Shown in pieces: positions 1 through 10,684 of a stretch of DNA of 31,746 bases. How positions within the stretch are numbered: position 1 is the stretch's first letter; every line of letters begins with the position of its first letter. Source of the stretch: Chromera velia. Its lineage: Eukaryota; Sar; Chromeraceae. The notes beneath the pieces are model-generated. The model did no database searches, was not told the DNA's origin, and saw nothing but the letters and a program-made list of their open reading frames with translations. The stretch lies in assembly GCA_018398765.1 (NCBI GenBank), contig JAHBMJ010001356.1, positions 1-31,746 on the forward strand, written 5' to 3'. The position numbers and the translations under genes were made by a program.

Positions 1-340
1 AGTCAAGCACCGAAAATGGGGCCTCTTGTGACAGACGGACGAAATGAGAACAGCGAAGCAATCAAGCACCGAAAATGGGGCCTCTTGTGACAGACGGACG
101 AAATGAGAACAGGAGAGCAAACAAGCACCGAAAATGGGGCCTCTTGTGACAGACGGACGAAATGAGAACAGCGAAGCAGTCAAGCACCGAAAATGGGGCC
201 TCTTGTGACAGACGGACGAAATGAGAACAGCAAAGCAGTCAAGCACCGAAAATGGGGCCTCTTGTGACAGACGGACGAAATGAGCACAGCGAAGCAGTCA
301 AGCACCGAAAATGGGGCCTCTTGTGACAGACGGACGAAAT
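1..340. repeat. 59-bp tandem repeat (minisatellite), about 5.8 copies
   Basis: The core CAAGCACCGAAAATGGGG recurs at positions 4, 63, 122, 181, 240 and 299, an exact 59-bp period. Copies differ by single bases, for example in the stretch GCGAAGCAGT before each core. The array continues to the left edge, so its true length is unknown. Because 59 is not a multiple of 3 it is unlikely to be coding, and it lies downstream of helicase exon 5, most simply inside the next intron. Confidence 0.95.
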
Positions 341-455
341 ACTCAGGAGCAGCTGTGCATGAGAGAGAAGAACAACTGATGAACAGCCGTGAGGCAGATC
401 AACCACCGGACTGACAAATGGGAGGACAAACAGACAGACTGATTGACGGACTGAC

Positions 456-536
456 TCGTGGAATTTCGAGTCCCCTCGAGGCCACGTTTGTGCAGACGAG
501 AATGTCCGTCTTTCCGTTTTTAAAGTCCCAAAACCT

Positions 537-571
<35 letters not shown>

Positions 572-3283
572 TCCGTCTGCTTGTCTGTCTGTGAGTGAGT
601 AAGCGAGTGAGTGAGAGAGCGCGCGCGCGTGCGTTTATGTGTGTGTGTTTTACAAAGCGTCGCGGGAATGAAAGATGAGCGGCCCGGCGGAGAGTCGGAC
701 AGCATGAGGAGCCAAAGAAAAGAAAGACGGCATGCAGGAGAAAAGAAGAAGTGCGATAAGGAAGGATCACCGATTTCCTTTCTTCTTAGTGCTGCAACGA
801 TCAAGCTGCAACCAATCAGTTTTCGTGTTTTGTTTGTGAAGGGCACATCAATTTGCCTGTCTTGGCTGCTGTGCAGACAGACTTTTTGCTTCTTGTTTTG
901 AAAGGCATCTTCGCGTGTAGCTGCGAGACCTTGTGACCCCTATCCGACAGAGCAAAGTCAACTGCCCGCACAGTGTCTACAGCATTGCAGAAGATCATCG
1001 TGCGCCCTCCTGTTGACTGCATGCATGCAGACACACAGACAGAAGGACAGAGACACAAATGGACAGAGAAGGCGGGGAAGTCAAAAGGCTCTGGAGCCTT
1101 CGGACAGCTTGCACAAAAGGGAATCGCGCCAACATATACGGAAAGACATCTGTTTATTGCCCATAGAAGAGCAAGCAAGGCAGCTCCGGACTCATCTTTG
1201 CCTTTCCTTTGGTTCTCCAGCCTCCTCATGCAGCCGTCACATCACAAGAGTGAAGAAAATGAGGCGCGGCGACAGACCTCTTTTGCCTCTAGCGCCTCGA
1301 AGAGTCTGTGCATTCTGTTTTTGCCCTGGAGGGGCAGGAACACCTGATGGAGAGACGGCACAGTCAGGTGTGCATCTGGGGAGACGACTTCCGAGAGGTC
1401 CTGTGTCAGGCGGGTGTGGAGGAAGGACTTCAAAGCGCCTGTCCGGGTGGCAGAAACCTGCAGGCAGAGGTACGCGCACTGTGAGTATGTGTGTCTGTAT
1501 GCATGTGTACACGCGTGTACAGAAATATCTACACGTGTATATACGCACGCAGGAATATCACATCGTCTCTCCATCTGCAGTGTGTACGTAAACATGGGGG
1601 GAGCGTATCCGAAAGAAAGAGAGACGAGAGAAGGGGGATGCAAGGGTAGAAGAGTTTGCACACGCAGATGCACCGCAGGACAGGCAGGCAGGCATACAGA
1701 CAGACAGACAGACAGACAGACATGCGTATCTGTGCACACACACAGACACGCCGCGCTTGCGCATGACGAGAGACAGGGCAGAGAGACAAGGCGAGACAGA
1801 GAAGAGGGGGAGAGAGGGGGGGAACAGGGGGAGAGAGAGAGAAAGGGGGCTCTTCTCAAAGACAGTCAAACAGACAGGTAGACAGGTTCCTTGGGAGGGA
1901 GGCAAACGCGGAGTTGAGGGGAAACAGTCCGGCCGCGCAGGACAAAACTGCATGGGCAAACAGCCCGGCCAATCTCTTAACATCCCGCCCCACCATGATC
2001 AATTGTGCCGCTCTTCGAGTTGCCGTCTCCTCTCTCGTGTCTCCTCTCAACACTGCGCTCTCTGCACCCAACCCCCATCTTGTGTCCTTCTCTAATCGCA
2101 TTCTCAACCCTGCCAGAGGGGAAGACGCAGCCTCTCTCTCACCCTCCTCCTCTCCTTCCGGCACTTTTGGATCACCCACAGCAGTAGAAAGACCGATTCC
2201 CTTCACCATCCCCATAATGCGAAGTGTTTCCTCTTCAAACAAATCCCCGCAGAGCATGTCTGCCTCGTCCAAAACCAGAAAGCGCAGTCTGTTTGTCCTC
2301 ACATTCCCTTTGATCACATGCAGAAGGAATCTGGCGGGAGTCGCCACGAGCACGTCCACACCGGACCGAAGCGCCCGCACCTCTTTCACGTACGAATGAC
2401 CAGCAGCACACAAAAGTGACGTGATAGGGAGGGAGACCAGTTGTGCAAAGATCTGCAGGAACACACCCGAGCACCAAGAACAGAAGGAAAGTACACGACT
2501 AATATGCATGCGTGCCTCGGTGCGGGGCAGGTACTTTTCCAATCAAGCAGAGAGGAACGCAGGCAGAGAGGCACACTGACCCAAGAATCTGTCGACAGAG
2601 AGAGAACACGAGAAAAGCGTTTTGAGTCACGAAGTGGAACCTGTGGAGAAGGGGCGAAGTAGATCCCGCCGTCCCTTGTGGGACTCCTCATCAACCTCCA
2701 TTGAATTCCTTTCTCTACTCCACTGCCCGACCTGATTTGCAAGTTCACGTGTAGGAACCAGCACCAGACACCGGGGCCGACCGCCCTGCAGCGGGTACAG
2801 CTGTTCGGTGTCTGCCCGCATGAGCATCTCCACAATCGGGAGCAGGTAGGCCAACGTTTTCCCAGTGCCGGTCTGCCCGAGTATCACTGCGTTCCTCCCT
2901 GCCAGCACCTTCGGGATGGCCAGGTCCTGTACCTGTGTGGGGGTCGCAAGACCAAGGTTGGAGATGGCGAGGTGGAGCTCCCGGCAGAATCCGTATTTGT
3001 GGAATGTGGTGGCCTCTCGGAGACGGGAAGCTTGGGAAGATGAACCTGGGGCTGCAGAGGAAGAGGAGGGGGTAGACGGTAGCAGGACCCGTCTACCTAC
3101 CCTCTCTCCACGACCGGATATTTCAGCAGTGGGGCCGTCTCCTGTCAACTTCACTGAGGGAAGGGAAGGCGGTGACTGTGAGCGCCTGGAGGAAGAAGAG
3201 AAGGCCTTTCGGATGCAGCAAGTGCACATGGAGGGGGGCTCAGCCCTGCAGATTCTTAAGTGCAGGAGCTGCCGTTGGAGCAT
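456..3283 (-). CDS. DEAD-box RNA helicase, probably mitochondrial; partial (3' end off the window)
   Basis: ATP-dependent RNA helicase of superfamily 2. The exons on the minus strand are 3283-2732, 2452-1994, 1457-1278, 1016-883 and 534-456, giving 468 residues in frame. The Q-motif region is at about 94-118 (FHKYGF, then ATPTQVQ). Motif I GQTGTGKT is at 136-143, Ia PTRELANQ at 177-184, Ib VATPARFL at about 221-228, motif II DEAD at 246-249 and motif III SAT at 339-341. A motif IV-like MIFCNAVDT and the motif V stretch TDILVCTNVASRGLEIP follow. Motif VI (HRxGRxGR) is not seen and should lie beyond position 1. The ATG at 3283 has an in-frame stop three codons upstream. The first 40 residues are rich in Arg, Ser and Cys and nearly lack acidic residues, which suggests a mitochondrial (or plastid) presequence, as in DDX28/Mrh4-like helicases acting on organellar ribosomes. 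An acidic insertion of about 70 residues separates motifs II and III. Family is certain; organelle targeting is inference. Confidence 0.93.
540..568. repeat. (CA)n microsatellite at a helicase 3' splice site
   Basis: An uninterrupted CA/TG run directly abuts the AATAG acceptor of helicase exon 5. On the coding strand the tract before the splice site is (TG)n rather than a pyrimidine run. Confidence 0.9.
1681..1722. repeat. (CAGG)n/(CAGA)n microsatellite in helicase intron 2
   Basis: CAGG units are followed by about six CAGA units. The array lies in the intron between helicase exons 2 and 3. Similar GTCT/CAGA-rich stretches recur in most introns of both host genes. Confidence 0.85.
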
Positions 3284-3874
3284 GTCTGTTCACATCGATC
3301 TTTGTTGGCTGTTCAGGAGACGGGAAGAGACGGCTAGCGACATGGCCCATTCTCTGTTACAGCTGTCGCCAAGCGGTACACCACTTGCATTCCTCGGTAA
3401 CTGATGTATCGATAAGCTCGAACCAGTGCCTGATCGGAAGAAAAGGTAAGGTAAGCTCCTGGTCTGGGCAACCTTTCAGAACCTCTCCACACATTAATTG
3501 AAGTCAAATTATCGATGCATGGATTTTGTAAGTCCACCTTTTTGAAGGCCCCGAAATTATTCCGGGGCCCATGCAATCGAAGGCCCCTATAGCTCCGAAT
3601 GAGTTGCCATGCCGGAGCACTGTCTGCAACACGCGACTCCTATACACGACTCAGTCTGCCGCCAAGATGTCACAAAATTCACTACAGCAGACTAAGACCA
3701 CTTTCCTGCAAGTTTATGCCAGCATCCAAAGATTCATTAGTCGGTATGAGCAAAACTGTCCACGGAGAGGACGCACCAGCCCACCTACACGTGTGAGTGG
3801 ACCGGCTATGGTAGGCAGCTCCCAATTCCGGTCAGCCTGATCTTTTTTGCGGTCTTGTCTTTTTTTTTCTGCTC
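3284..3874. other. Non-coding stretch upstream of the helicase
   Basis: This holds the presumed promoter and 5' UTR of the helicase, but no core promoter element could be recognised. A near-perfect palindrome lies at 3547-3569, with arms GGCCCCG and CGGGGCC around an AT-rich centre. Short plus-strand open frames (3571-3840) have no recognisable domain and I do not call them genes. Confidence 0.4.
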
Positions 3875-3882
3875 AAACTACC

Positions 3883-5073
3883 CTAGGGTATGACACTCTT
3901 GAGTCTTATCAGTCAGTTTCACTCAGCAATACCCCCCTTTCATCCTGCATACAACACATCAACATGTTAAAACATGTTTTTTGTGGTTATTGGACCAAAA
4001 GAACCAAATAAAGATGAAAAGTCTACCAGTTTTTGAACGATTTTAACCTGAAAACACTCAAAAACATGTTGGTGCCAACAAAAGTTCTTTCCTGCACGCT
4101 ATAGCGTTTCGTTGCCGCAAATCTTCTCTGTTCAATTCACAGCAGGAGGGGAACCAGAGGGCCCTTCCAGCCTGAGTGCCTTCTCGGTAGGGAGGTTGCA
4201 GCGTTCTCCGGGTCTTTCGACTCGGAGGGCGCAAACTAAGTGATCCTTTTGTAATTGATTCTTTGTATACAAACAAGAAGGAAAAAAAAAAGGGGGGCAA
4301 GCGCATGAAAGGAAAGGAAGAAAAGAAGGTTGAGAAAATCAGGGGCAAATTAATGGGGGGGGTCTCTTTGAAGTTGTTCTCTGCCGTCAAAGGGTAGCCT
4401 TTGCCAAGGGGATAAACTTTTAGAAAGTTTTTGCCCTGCCTTTCCCCTCTTTTCGTTATTCTCCAAGTTCTACTCTACCGCTGCTTAAGAAATAAGCCGC
4501 AGTAAAAGTGATCAATGAGCAGTGTTCTTAGATTCAGAACAAACGGGACGAACTGGAACCTTTTGACAGACTAGGCTAGATCCGCCCCTCATACACGGGG
4601 ACGCGGCATGCATAACAAAAACCTCAATCATCAAAGTTTTGATTTGCCGGTTCTGGCAGTTCAGGAACCAAAATACCCCCCCCCTGAACCAAATAATAAG
4701 ACCTTCCATTATATTTATTTCACTTTGTTTTGAGTTCTTTTGCATGAAAGACTTTATAGAACCAAGAATTGCTTTGGTTCTTGATGGTTCAGATGAGTTC
4801 CAGAAGTTCTCATTATGAATTTATTGGTTTAAGAACCACCATCGTATGGAGAGCTAGAACCTAGGCTGGAACCAACATTGGCACCCGACCTGTAACTATG
4901 CAGAACCCCCCCCCTTTCTTTTGAACCACCCTGAAAACGTGTTTTTCTTGTATATCAAGATGTTTTCACTTCAAAAAAAGATGTGAACGGGTGAAAATAA
5001 ATGTATCAAATGCAGTTTTTATTGCTAGAACTCTCTGTGTATCGTAAAGTGTCTGCAGAGTGTCATACCCTAG
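3883..5073. mobile_element. Non-autonomous TIR DNA transposon A (hAT-like), 1191 bp
   Basis: The ends are perfect inverted repeats: the left end starts CTAGGGTATGACACTCT and the right end is its exact reverse complement, 17 bp. The flanks repeat AAACTACC on the left and GAACTACC on the right, a target duplication matching at 7 of 8 bases. An 8-bp duplication is the hallmark of hAT elements. There is no transposase and no long open frame, so it must be mobilised in trans. The inside is rich in the pentamer GAACC/GGTTC, mostly between 4550 and 4930, which may be subterminal transposase-binding repeats. A smaller relative with similar ends lies at 9574-10684. Superfamily assignment is inference from the duplication length. 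Confidence 0.85.
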
Positions 5074-5081
5074 GAACTACC

Positions 5082-5873
5082 TGCCTGTTTAGCATTCTTC
5101 CGCTCACCATCTTTGCTGCTATCACACACCAGCCTCAGTCGACACTCCAATCGAACATGGATGAAGCAAAGCTTCTCAATGCCGGCTCACGTGAACCTTC
5201 ACTTTCTGTTTTGTCCCATTGTTTGCCGTCTCCTGACAGACTCCTGTCTGTCTCCTAAATTTGCTTTCATATCTCGGTTCTGCCTCGTGCTTCCCTGCCC
5301 CGTCACCCTCTATGATAATCTACATCGCTCATTCGTGATGGTTCATGACGGGACCCTTCAGCAGGAAATGGCATGCGTTCTCTCCTTCTGCACCATGACT
5401 CATGAACGCTTGAGAATGTGGACTTTGATAGATATGGATGGGGACGGAGACGCATGCATGGGAGAAAGGAAAAGAACGATGAATCATCTGATGAATCGAG
5501 CTTGAGGTCGCAAAGTGTTCTCTGATAGGTCTATTTCCGTATTTCTGCTCTCTTCTGTGGTGTCTCTCTGCAGAGATGTGGAGAACAGAACCAGAAGGGG
5601 AGCAGAGCAGAAGTCGGGGATGTGGGTGATTTTGGAGACCTTCAGAGACGGGACTATCGAGATGGATGTTGACCCAGGGAAGTCGATTCATTAGGTCAGT
5701 GTGAGAAAAGTTATGCACTTCATGGTCATATCTTTTTTGACTTGCATGCTTTGCCTTCAAATGAAGTAACGATACCCGTGCTGGATCGGCATCGATTTGC
5801 TAACAAGAGCATTATGTTTACGTGTCTTTGTAAAACGTATTGAGGACATTCTGAGGTTTTCGGAGCATACATA

Positions 5874-5914
<41 letters not shown>

Positions 5915-5928
5915 ATATACATACATAT

Positions 5929-5975
<47 letters not shown>

Positions 5976-6000
5976 CACACACACACACACATATACACAT

Positions 6001-6038
<38 letters not shown>

Positions 6039-6316
6039 CTAGAGAGAGAGAAAAAGAGAGAAAGAGAGAAAGAGGCAGAAAAGAACTGTGCTAGAAGCCA
6101 AAATTCCAGAGAGAAGTTTTTGGAATGAGTACGAAGATCGAGGAGGCAGACTGAGGCAGATAGACACGCAGGCACAGAGCGGACTAGCAGAGCGGACTGA
6201 CAATGGTCCACATTTTATGGGAGAGCAGAAGTGCTCGCCTGCCTGTACCCTCGATAATCTTTAAGAGCAAATTGGAAATGGAAGAAAAGAAGTGAAAGAA
6301 AATTAAGATTTTGTAG
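5082..6316. other. No intact gene; large microsatellite and a possible relic exon
   Basis: There is no supported gene. A stretch at 5574-5694 has strong exon borders (CTCTGCAG before it, GTCAGT after it) but its best frame ends in TAG exactly at the donor (see findings). A compound (CA)n, (ACAT)n and (AG)n microsatellite covers 5866-6074. Overlapping open frames on both strands here come from the simple repeat. Confidence 0.5.
5866..6074. repeat. Compound (CA)n/(CATA)n/(AG)n microsatellite, about 200 bp
   Basis: Long CA runs interrupted by CATA units pass at about 6010 into an uninterrupted AG run and then imperfect GAGAAA units. It is the largest simple repeat in the window. Confidence 0.95.
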
Positions 6317-6753
6317 GAGAATTTGATGATGATGCTCGTCATAAAACACCATGTGGGGGCATTGCCAATTTGGGTGTGACGATAACAATGCAGTTAAAGC
6401 CCCAGATATTCGATGAGATTGGGGCTTCTGTGGAGGACCAGAGGTTTTTCTTAGAGGCCGGGAATAGAGGTGGAAGACAGTTGGACGCTGCTCGACTGTG
6501 GAGTCGATCAGTGGGGGGAAGAGGAGTGCGTGCTGTACCTCGTTGAGGGAAGACGCCGGAGTGTCTCTTGGAAGAGAGAGAGGGAGGAACTTCTGTTTGG
6601 GTGCTGGAGGTTCTTAGCAAGATTCGAGTCTCAGACGCCGAAGGGACTGCAGAGGCACGAGCAGATGGGGAGGAAGAGATGTGAGGAGGATGTTTGGAAG
6701 AAGTGGGTGAGAAGAGGGGGGAGGCGACAGGAACTGGAACGGCGGGGGATTGA
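6317..6753 (+). pseudogene. Possible relic coding exon with in-frame stops; strand uncertain
   Basis: After an acceptor-like TTTTGTAG the plus-strand frame reads like protein for about 140 codons, becoming acidic toward its end. It is interrupted by TGA at 6544-6546 and at 6682-6684 and ends with TGA at 6751-6753. Both internal TGAs could come from CGA (Arg) by one C-to-T change. The second also lies in a possible donor (AT|GTGAGG), so it might be intronic. No domain was recognised. The opposite strand carries an uninterrupted 142-codon, Ser/Pro-rich frame (6767-6339), so the coding strand is not settled. It lies upstream of the relic exon at 7174 in the same orientation and could belong to the same dead gene. 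Confidence 0.3.
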
Positions 6754-7173
6754 CTATATCCCTTCAAAAGAAGAAAGGGGTTAGGCTCCTTCTATGGCGA
6801 GGACTGTTAGTCGACGCTCTAATCGACGCTGGTATATATACATACAGATGGTGGCAATACATGGCAGATCGATGCAGATCGTTTGCAATACTGCATCAAT
6901 ACAGTTCATTTTCTCTTAGATCATCATCGATGCCATATAACTGTTTCATATGCAGTTCATTCAAAAATATATGCACCTACACAGATGTCATTGGGCTGCT
7001 AAAGGCGTTCTTTTTATTCTTTTTCAACCATCTTTAGAACTTCTCTCGGCTGGTCATCACTTTTTCCCCTCATCTGACTAAGGCTTAGACAAAATCGTGA
7101 CTTCTGACTGTCTGTTTGAATGAAACTTGGCTTATTTGGCTTCCTTCTCTTGTTTTGTGATGGTCTCTTGCAG
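6754..7173. other. Non-coding stretch between relic exons
   Basis: It is AT-rich, with no supported gene. It ends in a good acceptor (GTCTCTTGCAG) for the relic exon at 7174. Confidence 0.4.
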
Positions 7174-7472
7174 GTCTTCTCTCCCTTCGACGTAAATAAT
7201 GAGAAGACAAGGGCGATTGACCTCTCGGAAATACTGACAGCTGCCTTCAAGTACCTGATGAGGACACACCCCAAGAAAGTGGGCACGGCCGTCTCGTTCT
7301 TTCATAATTCTGTCTCCAACAAGATCCTAAGCGCCTTGGAGCGACTTTTGAAGCTCTTTGAGTGTAAAGTGAGCCTTTTTTTAAAAAAAGCTTCAGCATA
7401 ATTCAGTTTGTTCTCCGTCTTTGCAGAATCTGAGTGTCGTTGCTCCCAAGCCTCCCATACAGGGGTTCTCAT
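7174..7472 (+). pseudogene. Relic exon(s) related to exon 20 of the large receptor gene
   Basis: The exon 7174-7368 is bounded by CTTGCAG and by GTGAGC and is open for exactly 65 codons, phase 0 at both ends. It starts V-x-S-x-F and contains an amphipathic EILTAAFKYLMRTHP. Exon 20 of the gene at 14482-28632 also starts in phase 0 with V-x-S-x-F and contains ELEVAMRYLLKMHP. A second candidate exon begins at 7427 after TTTGCAG and reads NLSVVAPKPPIQGF. It is cut off near 7470, where the minus-strand retroelement begins. No complete gene can be built around these exons, so I call them remains of a paralogue. The homology is judged by eye. Confidence 0.5.
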
Positions 7473-8794
7473 TCAATCCTCTTCAGGAATGAACAAAGCC
7501 CCTCCAGTAGCGTTCCTCACCAACACGGGTGCCTGCTCAATATTGTGGATGAGGAAGGGGATGATGTAGTTTCTGGAAGCTCCAAACTCATCATGCCCTC
7601 CCATACACAGTTCAACTGCCTTTTCGCATAGAAAGGCGGCACCCCGCCCCAGCCCTCTGGAGCGTATTGAAACCGGCAGAGGGAGCTCCCAGACGATAAA
7701 GTCGTCCCCCAGGAGCTTCAGACTCCGCAGCATTGCCAGGGTCTGTGCCGGCATGAGATTCCCAAACGTGTATAAGTTAATGAGCATGCGCAGAAGCTGC
7801 CTCTTCAGGGTCCCCCTCACAGAGATAAACACTGAGATTCTCCTCACCCTCAGAGGCTGTCCATCGAAGAAGGGAACCCCCGCTCCCAGAACTCACCATC
7901 GTTGATGGCAGACTCTATCATCTCCTTGTCATCTTTCCGATCAGGGAGGGGAAAAGACCTGAACGCGTCCTCGGTCATTAGACCTCCCACCGAGGAGTCT
8001 GCCGCCTCGGCGTCCTTGTTGATATCAATAATTATGTCATGCTCTTCTGAGAAGATGTGGGGTTCCTCGACTTGCATCATTCGATGGATGACAGCCCAAG
8101 TCCTCTGATTGAACCGTCCCCAAAACACTCCCATCGTGGTGATAGAGTCATCCGGGTCCTCCCGAGACCTTCTTCCCAGGAAGATGGCCCACCCCACTTG
8201 CTTCTCGGCATTCTATCCAGGCTCCAGCCTATCTTCATGCCACAAACCGGTTGTGACATACGCCTACCTGGCCGTCCCCCAGTCTGTATCAGCAGCCCTG
8301 TGCCGACCCTCCCACTCAAGTCTGTCTGACCGATTGAAAATATTGGCAGCTTCCTTGTGCCAGACTGAGAAGACGTTGTAGGCGTCCTCTGTCCTGAATT
8401 TCCCTGCGCCGTCTCCATCCAACCAATCGGAGTAGTACTGAGACCCGGGTCCGCCCTCAAGTCTCAGCCCATACCTGTCTGCGAACGTGACTCCCCGAAC
8501 GCGAGCTTGTTCTGCCAACACCCCCCCAGTCTGCATTTGCGAGACTGGCTGTACCGAGAGGGTACTAACACTCCGTTGGTTGCCTCCTTGCTGCCTGCCG
8601 AACGGTTGATCCGTTCTGCCAGGACCTGGCCCCGAGTAGTCACCACGCCTTTGAGACCTGCCGCTGCCCCCTCAGCCACCGGAGGAGCCACCACTCCCCC
8701 GACCTCTGCCTCTGGAGCCTCCACGGCCGCCTCCACACCCACTTGCCGCTACCGTAGACAACAGCTGCAGCACAGCATTAGAGGGGGTAATGGT

Positions 8795-8917
8795 GCACAA
8801 GTCCATCTTGTGCCCCACAAGCTGGCATCTACCACACCGCCGAGACATCCTCAGATGAAGACAAGACAAGGGGCCTCCTTGGTCTAAGTGGCCATCAGCG
8901 TGTCCGCACCTCCTGCA
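8795..8917 (-). other. CCHC zinc knuckle and preceding Cys/His cluster in the Gag-like relic
   Basis: CGRCQLVGHKMDLC (8836-8795) fits C-x2-C-x4-H-x4-C exactly, the nucleic-acid-binding knuckle of retroelement nucleocapsids. Just upstream, CRRCGHADGH followed by a Cys (8917-8861) looks like a degenerate or atypical first knuckle. Arg/Gly-rich sequence follows, as in nucleocapsid tails. Confidence 0.8.
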
Positions 8918-9573
8918 GGCGGTATCGCCTTCAGCCAGCCTCCATCGTCTGTCCCACATGGACCCAGATTCATCGTCCCAGGTTCCAAACGGAACAGCCC
9001 TAGGGAACAGCCCTTGTCCCTCTGCCTCCAGGGGTGGCGGAGTCTGGTAGGTCACTACCACAGAATCGAACAGGGGGCCTACCCCCGTCAACAAAATAGT
9101 CCCCATATCTGTCTCTGTTCACATCATGGTCAAGCATATCGGGGGTGACTCTTCACAACGGGATGTTCACCGCCGCCCCTCCACCCCCTCTGAGCTCTTT
9201 CCACCGGGACTACTCCCCCGTCGACTGCCAGCCTGGCTGCTTCCTCGACCTCCTCCCTGTCTCTGCTGAGATCCGCCGCCTTGCGATCCCCCTGCTCCTC
9301 CTCCCTATTGCACTGGTGGTGGTCCCCCCCAACCCTGCTCGGAAGGGTTGCCTGACGCTGTAGAGCCTCCTTTCCCCTACTTAGATGGAGACTTGCTCTT
9401 TCCCCTGGAGGGCACCCTCCCAGGTCTAGCAAAGGCAACAAAAGAATCAGGGACAATCTGGGGTCCCCCCCGATCACCTGTATTCCCACCTGCTGTCAAT
9501 GCTGCAGTAAGCTACTGCATTTCAGAGCGAATGATAGCAAATGCCCTGAGTGAGCTGCCTATTTACGTTCTCC

Positions 9574-10684
9574 CTAGGGTCTGATACTTTGTGAGGGTAC
9601 CCTAGGGTTGAAGTTAGGTTTTTCAAGAAAAACTTAAATTTTTGATGTTTTAAAAGAGATTTTTGGAGCTCAATTTGCTAGAAAAGCTTTAAAAACGCTA
9701 AAATAGGGTCAAGTAGCTAAGGTTAGGGTAGGTTAGAATAGGTTTAGATGAGTTTAAAACCCATTTGCTACATCAAGTTTAGAATTAGTTTAGACACCAT
9801 GGTCGTACCAGACTTAAACCTTCCAAACCTCTTCAAACCCGTCCAAACCTGGTCAAACTTCTGAAATTTGTATGTGAATGATCTGTTAAAAGCACATTTT
9901 AATATATGTTTTTGCCGGTAAGACCACGTTTGTGACACTCTGTGCATGAGCGTTTCAGGAAGGGGATATAGCCTCGCTCGCATCAGTATTCACAGCGATT
10001 CACAGCAGCCGCTGCATTCTCCTTGTCCTACCCCCCCTCCCTTTTCCCCTCTCTTCTTTCCCGGCATGATCTTTGTTTGCTTGATCGCCTCTCCGTGGAA
10101 ACCAGACATATGATTAAAGAATTTGGAAACCCACTGCACTAAAAATTGATGGCGGCTTAATACGAATTGAAGATAGAGAATTGGAGCAAGTTAACCAGGC
10201 GTTTGAAAAGGAAATTGCACCTCTGGATAAGTCTGTTGAAGTGTGAAAGAATGAAGGCAGCTTTTCTGTTCTTGACTTTATCCTATATTCATTGAATAAT
10301 CGGTTTATCTGATGTTTCTTGGTAAAATGCCAGGTTATGTTTGCTTTGCATCTTCTCTATGTTCATGCAAAAGCCATTTAGAACCAGGTTTAGACAGGTT
10401 TAGACTGGTTTAGACAGGTTTCAAAAAATTGATCAGGTTGGGGGATTAGGTTTGCAAACCGACGTCATGAGCATTTATGAACCTCAGAGGGCGAATTGAC
10501 TTTCCTTTATATAAAAGGTCATGAGATTTAATTTGAAAAGTTATGTTATCATAGGAATAAGGTTAACTCATCCTAAAAACCTTAAAATACCACTTTTTAG
10601 AGTTATAACTAATCAGAGTGATACATACCCCTAGGGTTTATAATTAAATTATATTTATTTATTTTTTTAGGTGTCATACCCTAG
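9574..10684. mobile_element. Non-autonomous TIR DNA transposon B (hAT-like), 1111 bp, inside the Gag relic
   Basis: The left end starts CTAGGGTCTGATAC. The right end, read inward, starts CTAGGGTATGACAC, 12 of 14 identical. The flanks carry a perfect 8-bp duplication CGTTCTCC (9566-9573 and 10685-10692). It has no transposase. The inside is AT-rich with many short GTTTAGAC/GGTTTA motifs, for example three in tandem at about 10388-10420. Its ends match transposon A, so both probably used the same transposase. It splits the Gag-like frame and is therefore younger than the retroelement insertion. Confidence 0.85.

Noticed and set aside
1-340. CRISPR-like array in the 59-bp repeats
   Set aside because: Units are directly adjacent and nearly identical over their whole length with no variable spacers. 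It is a minisatellite in a eukaryotic intron.
3571-3840. Plus-strand 89-codon open frame upstream of the helicase
   Set aside because: No recognisable domain, no splice context and ordinary length for chance. It overlaps the likely helicase promoter.
5726-6211. Open frames of Cys/Val or Thr/His repeats on both strands
   Set aside because: Pure products of the (CA)n/(CATA)n microsatellite.
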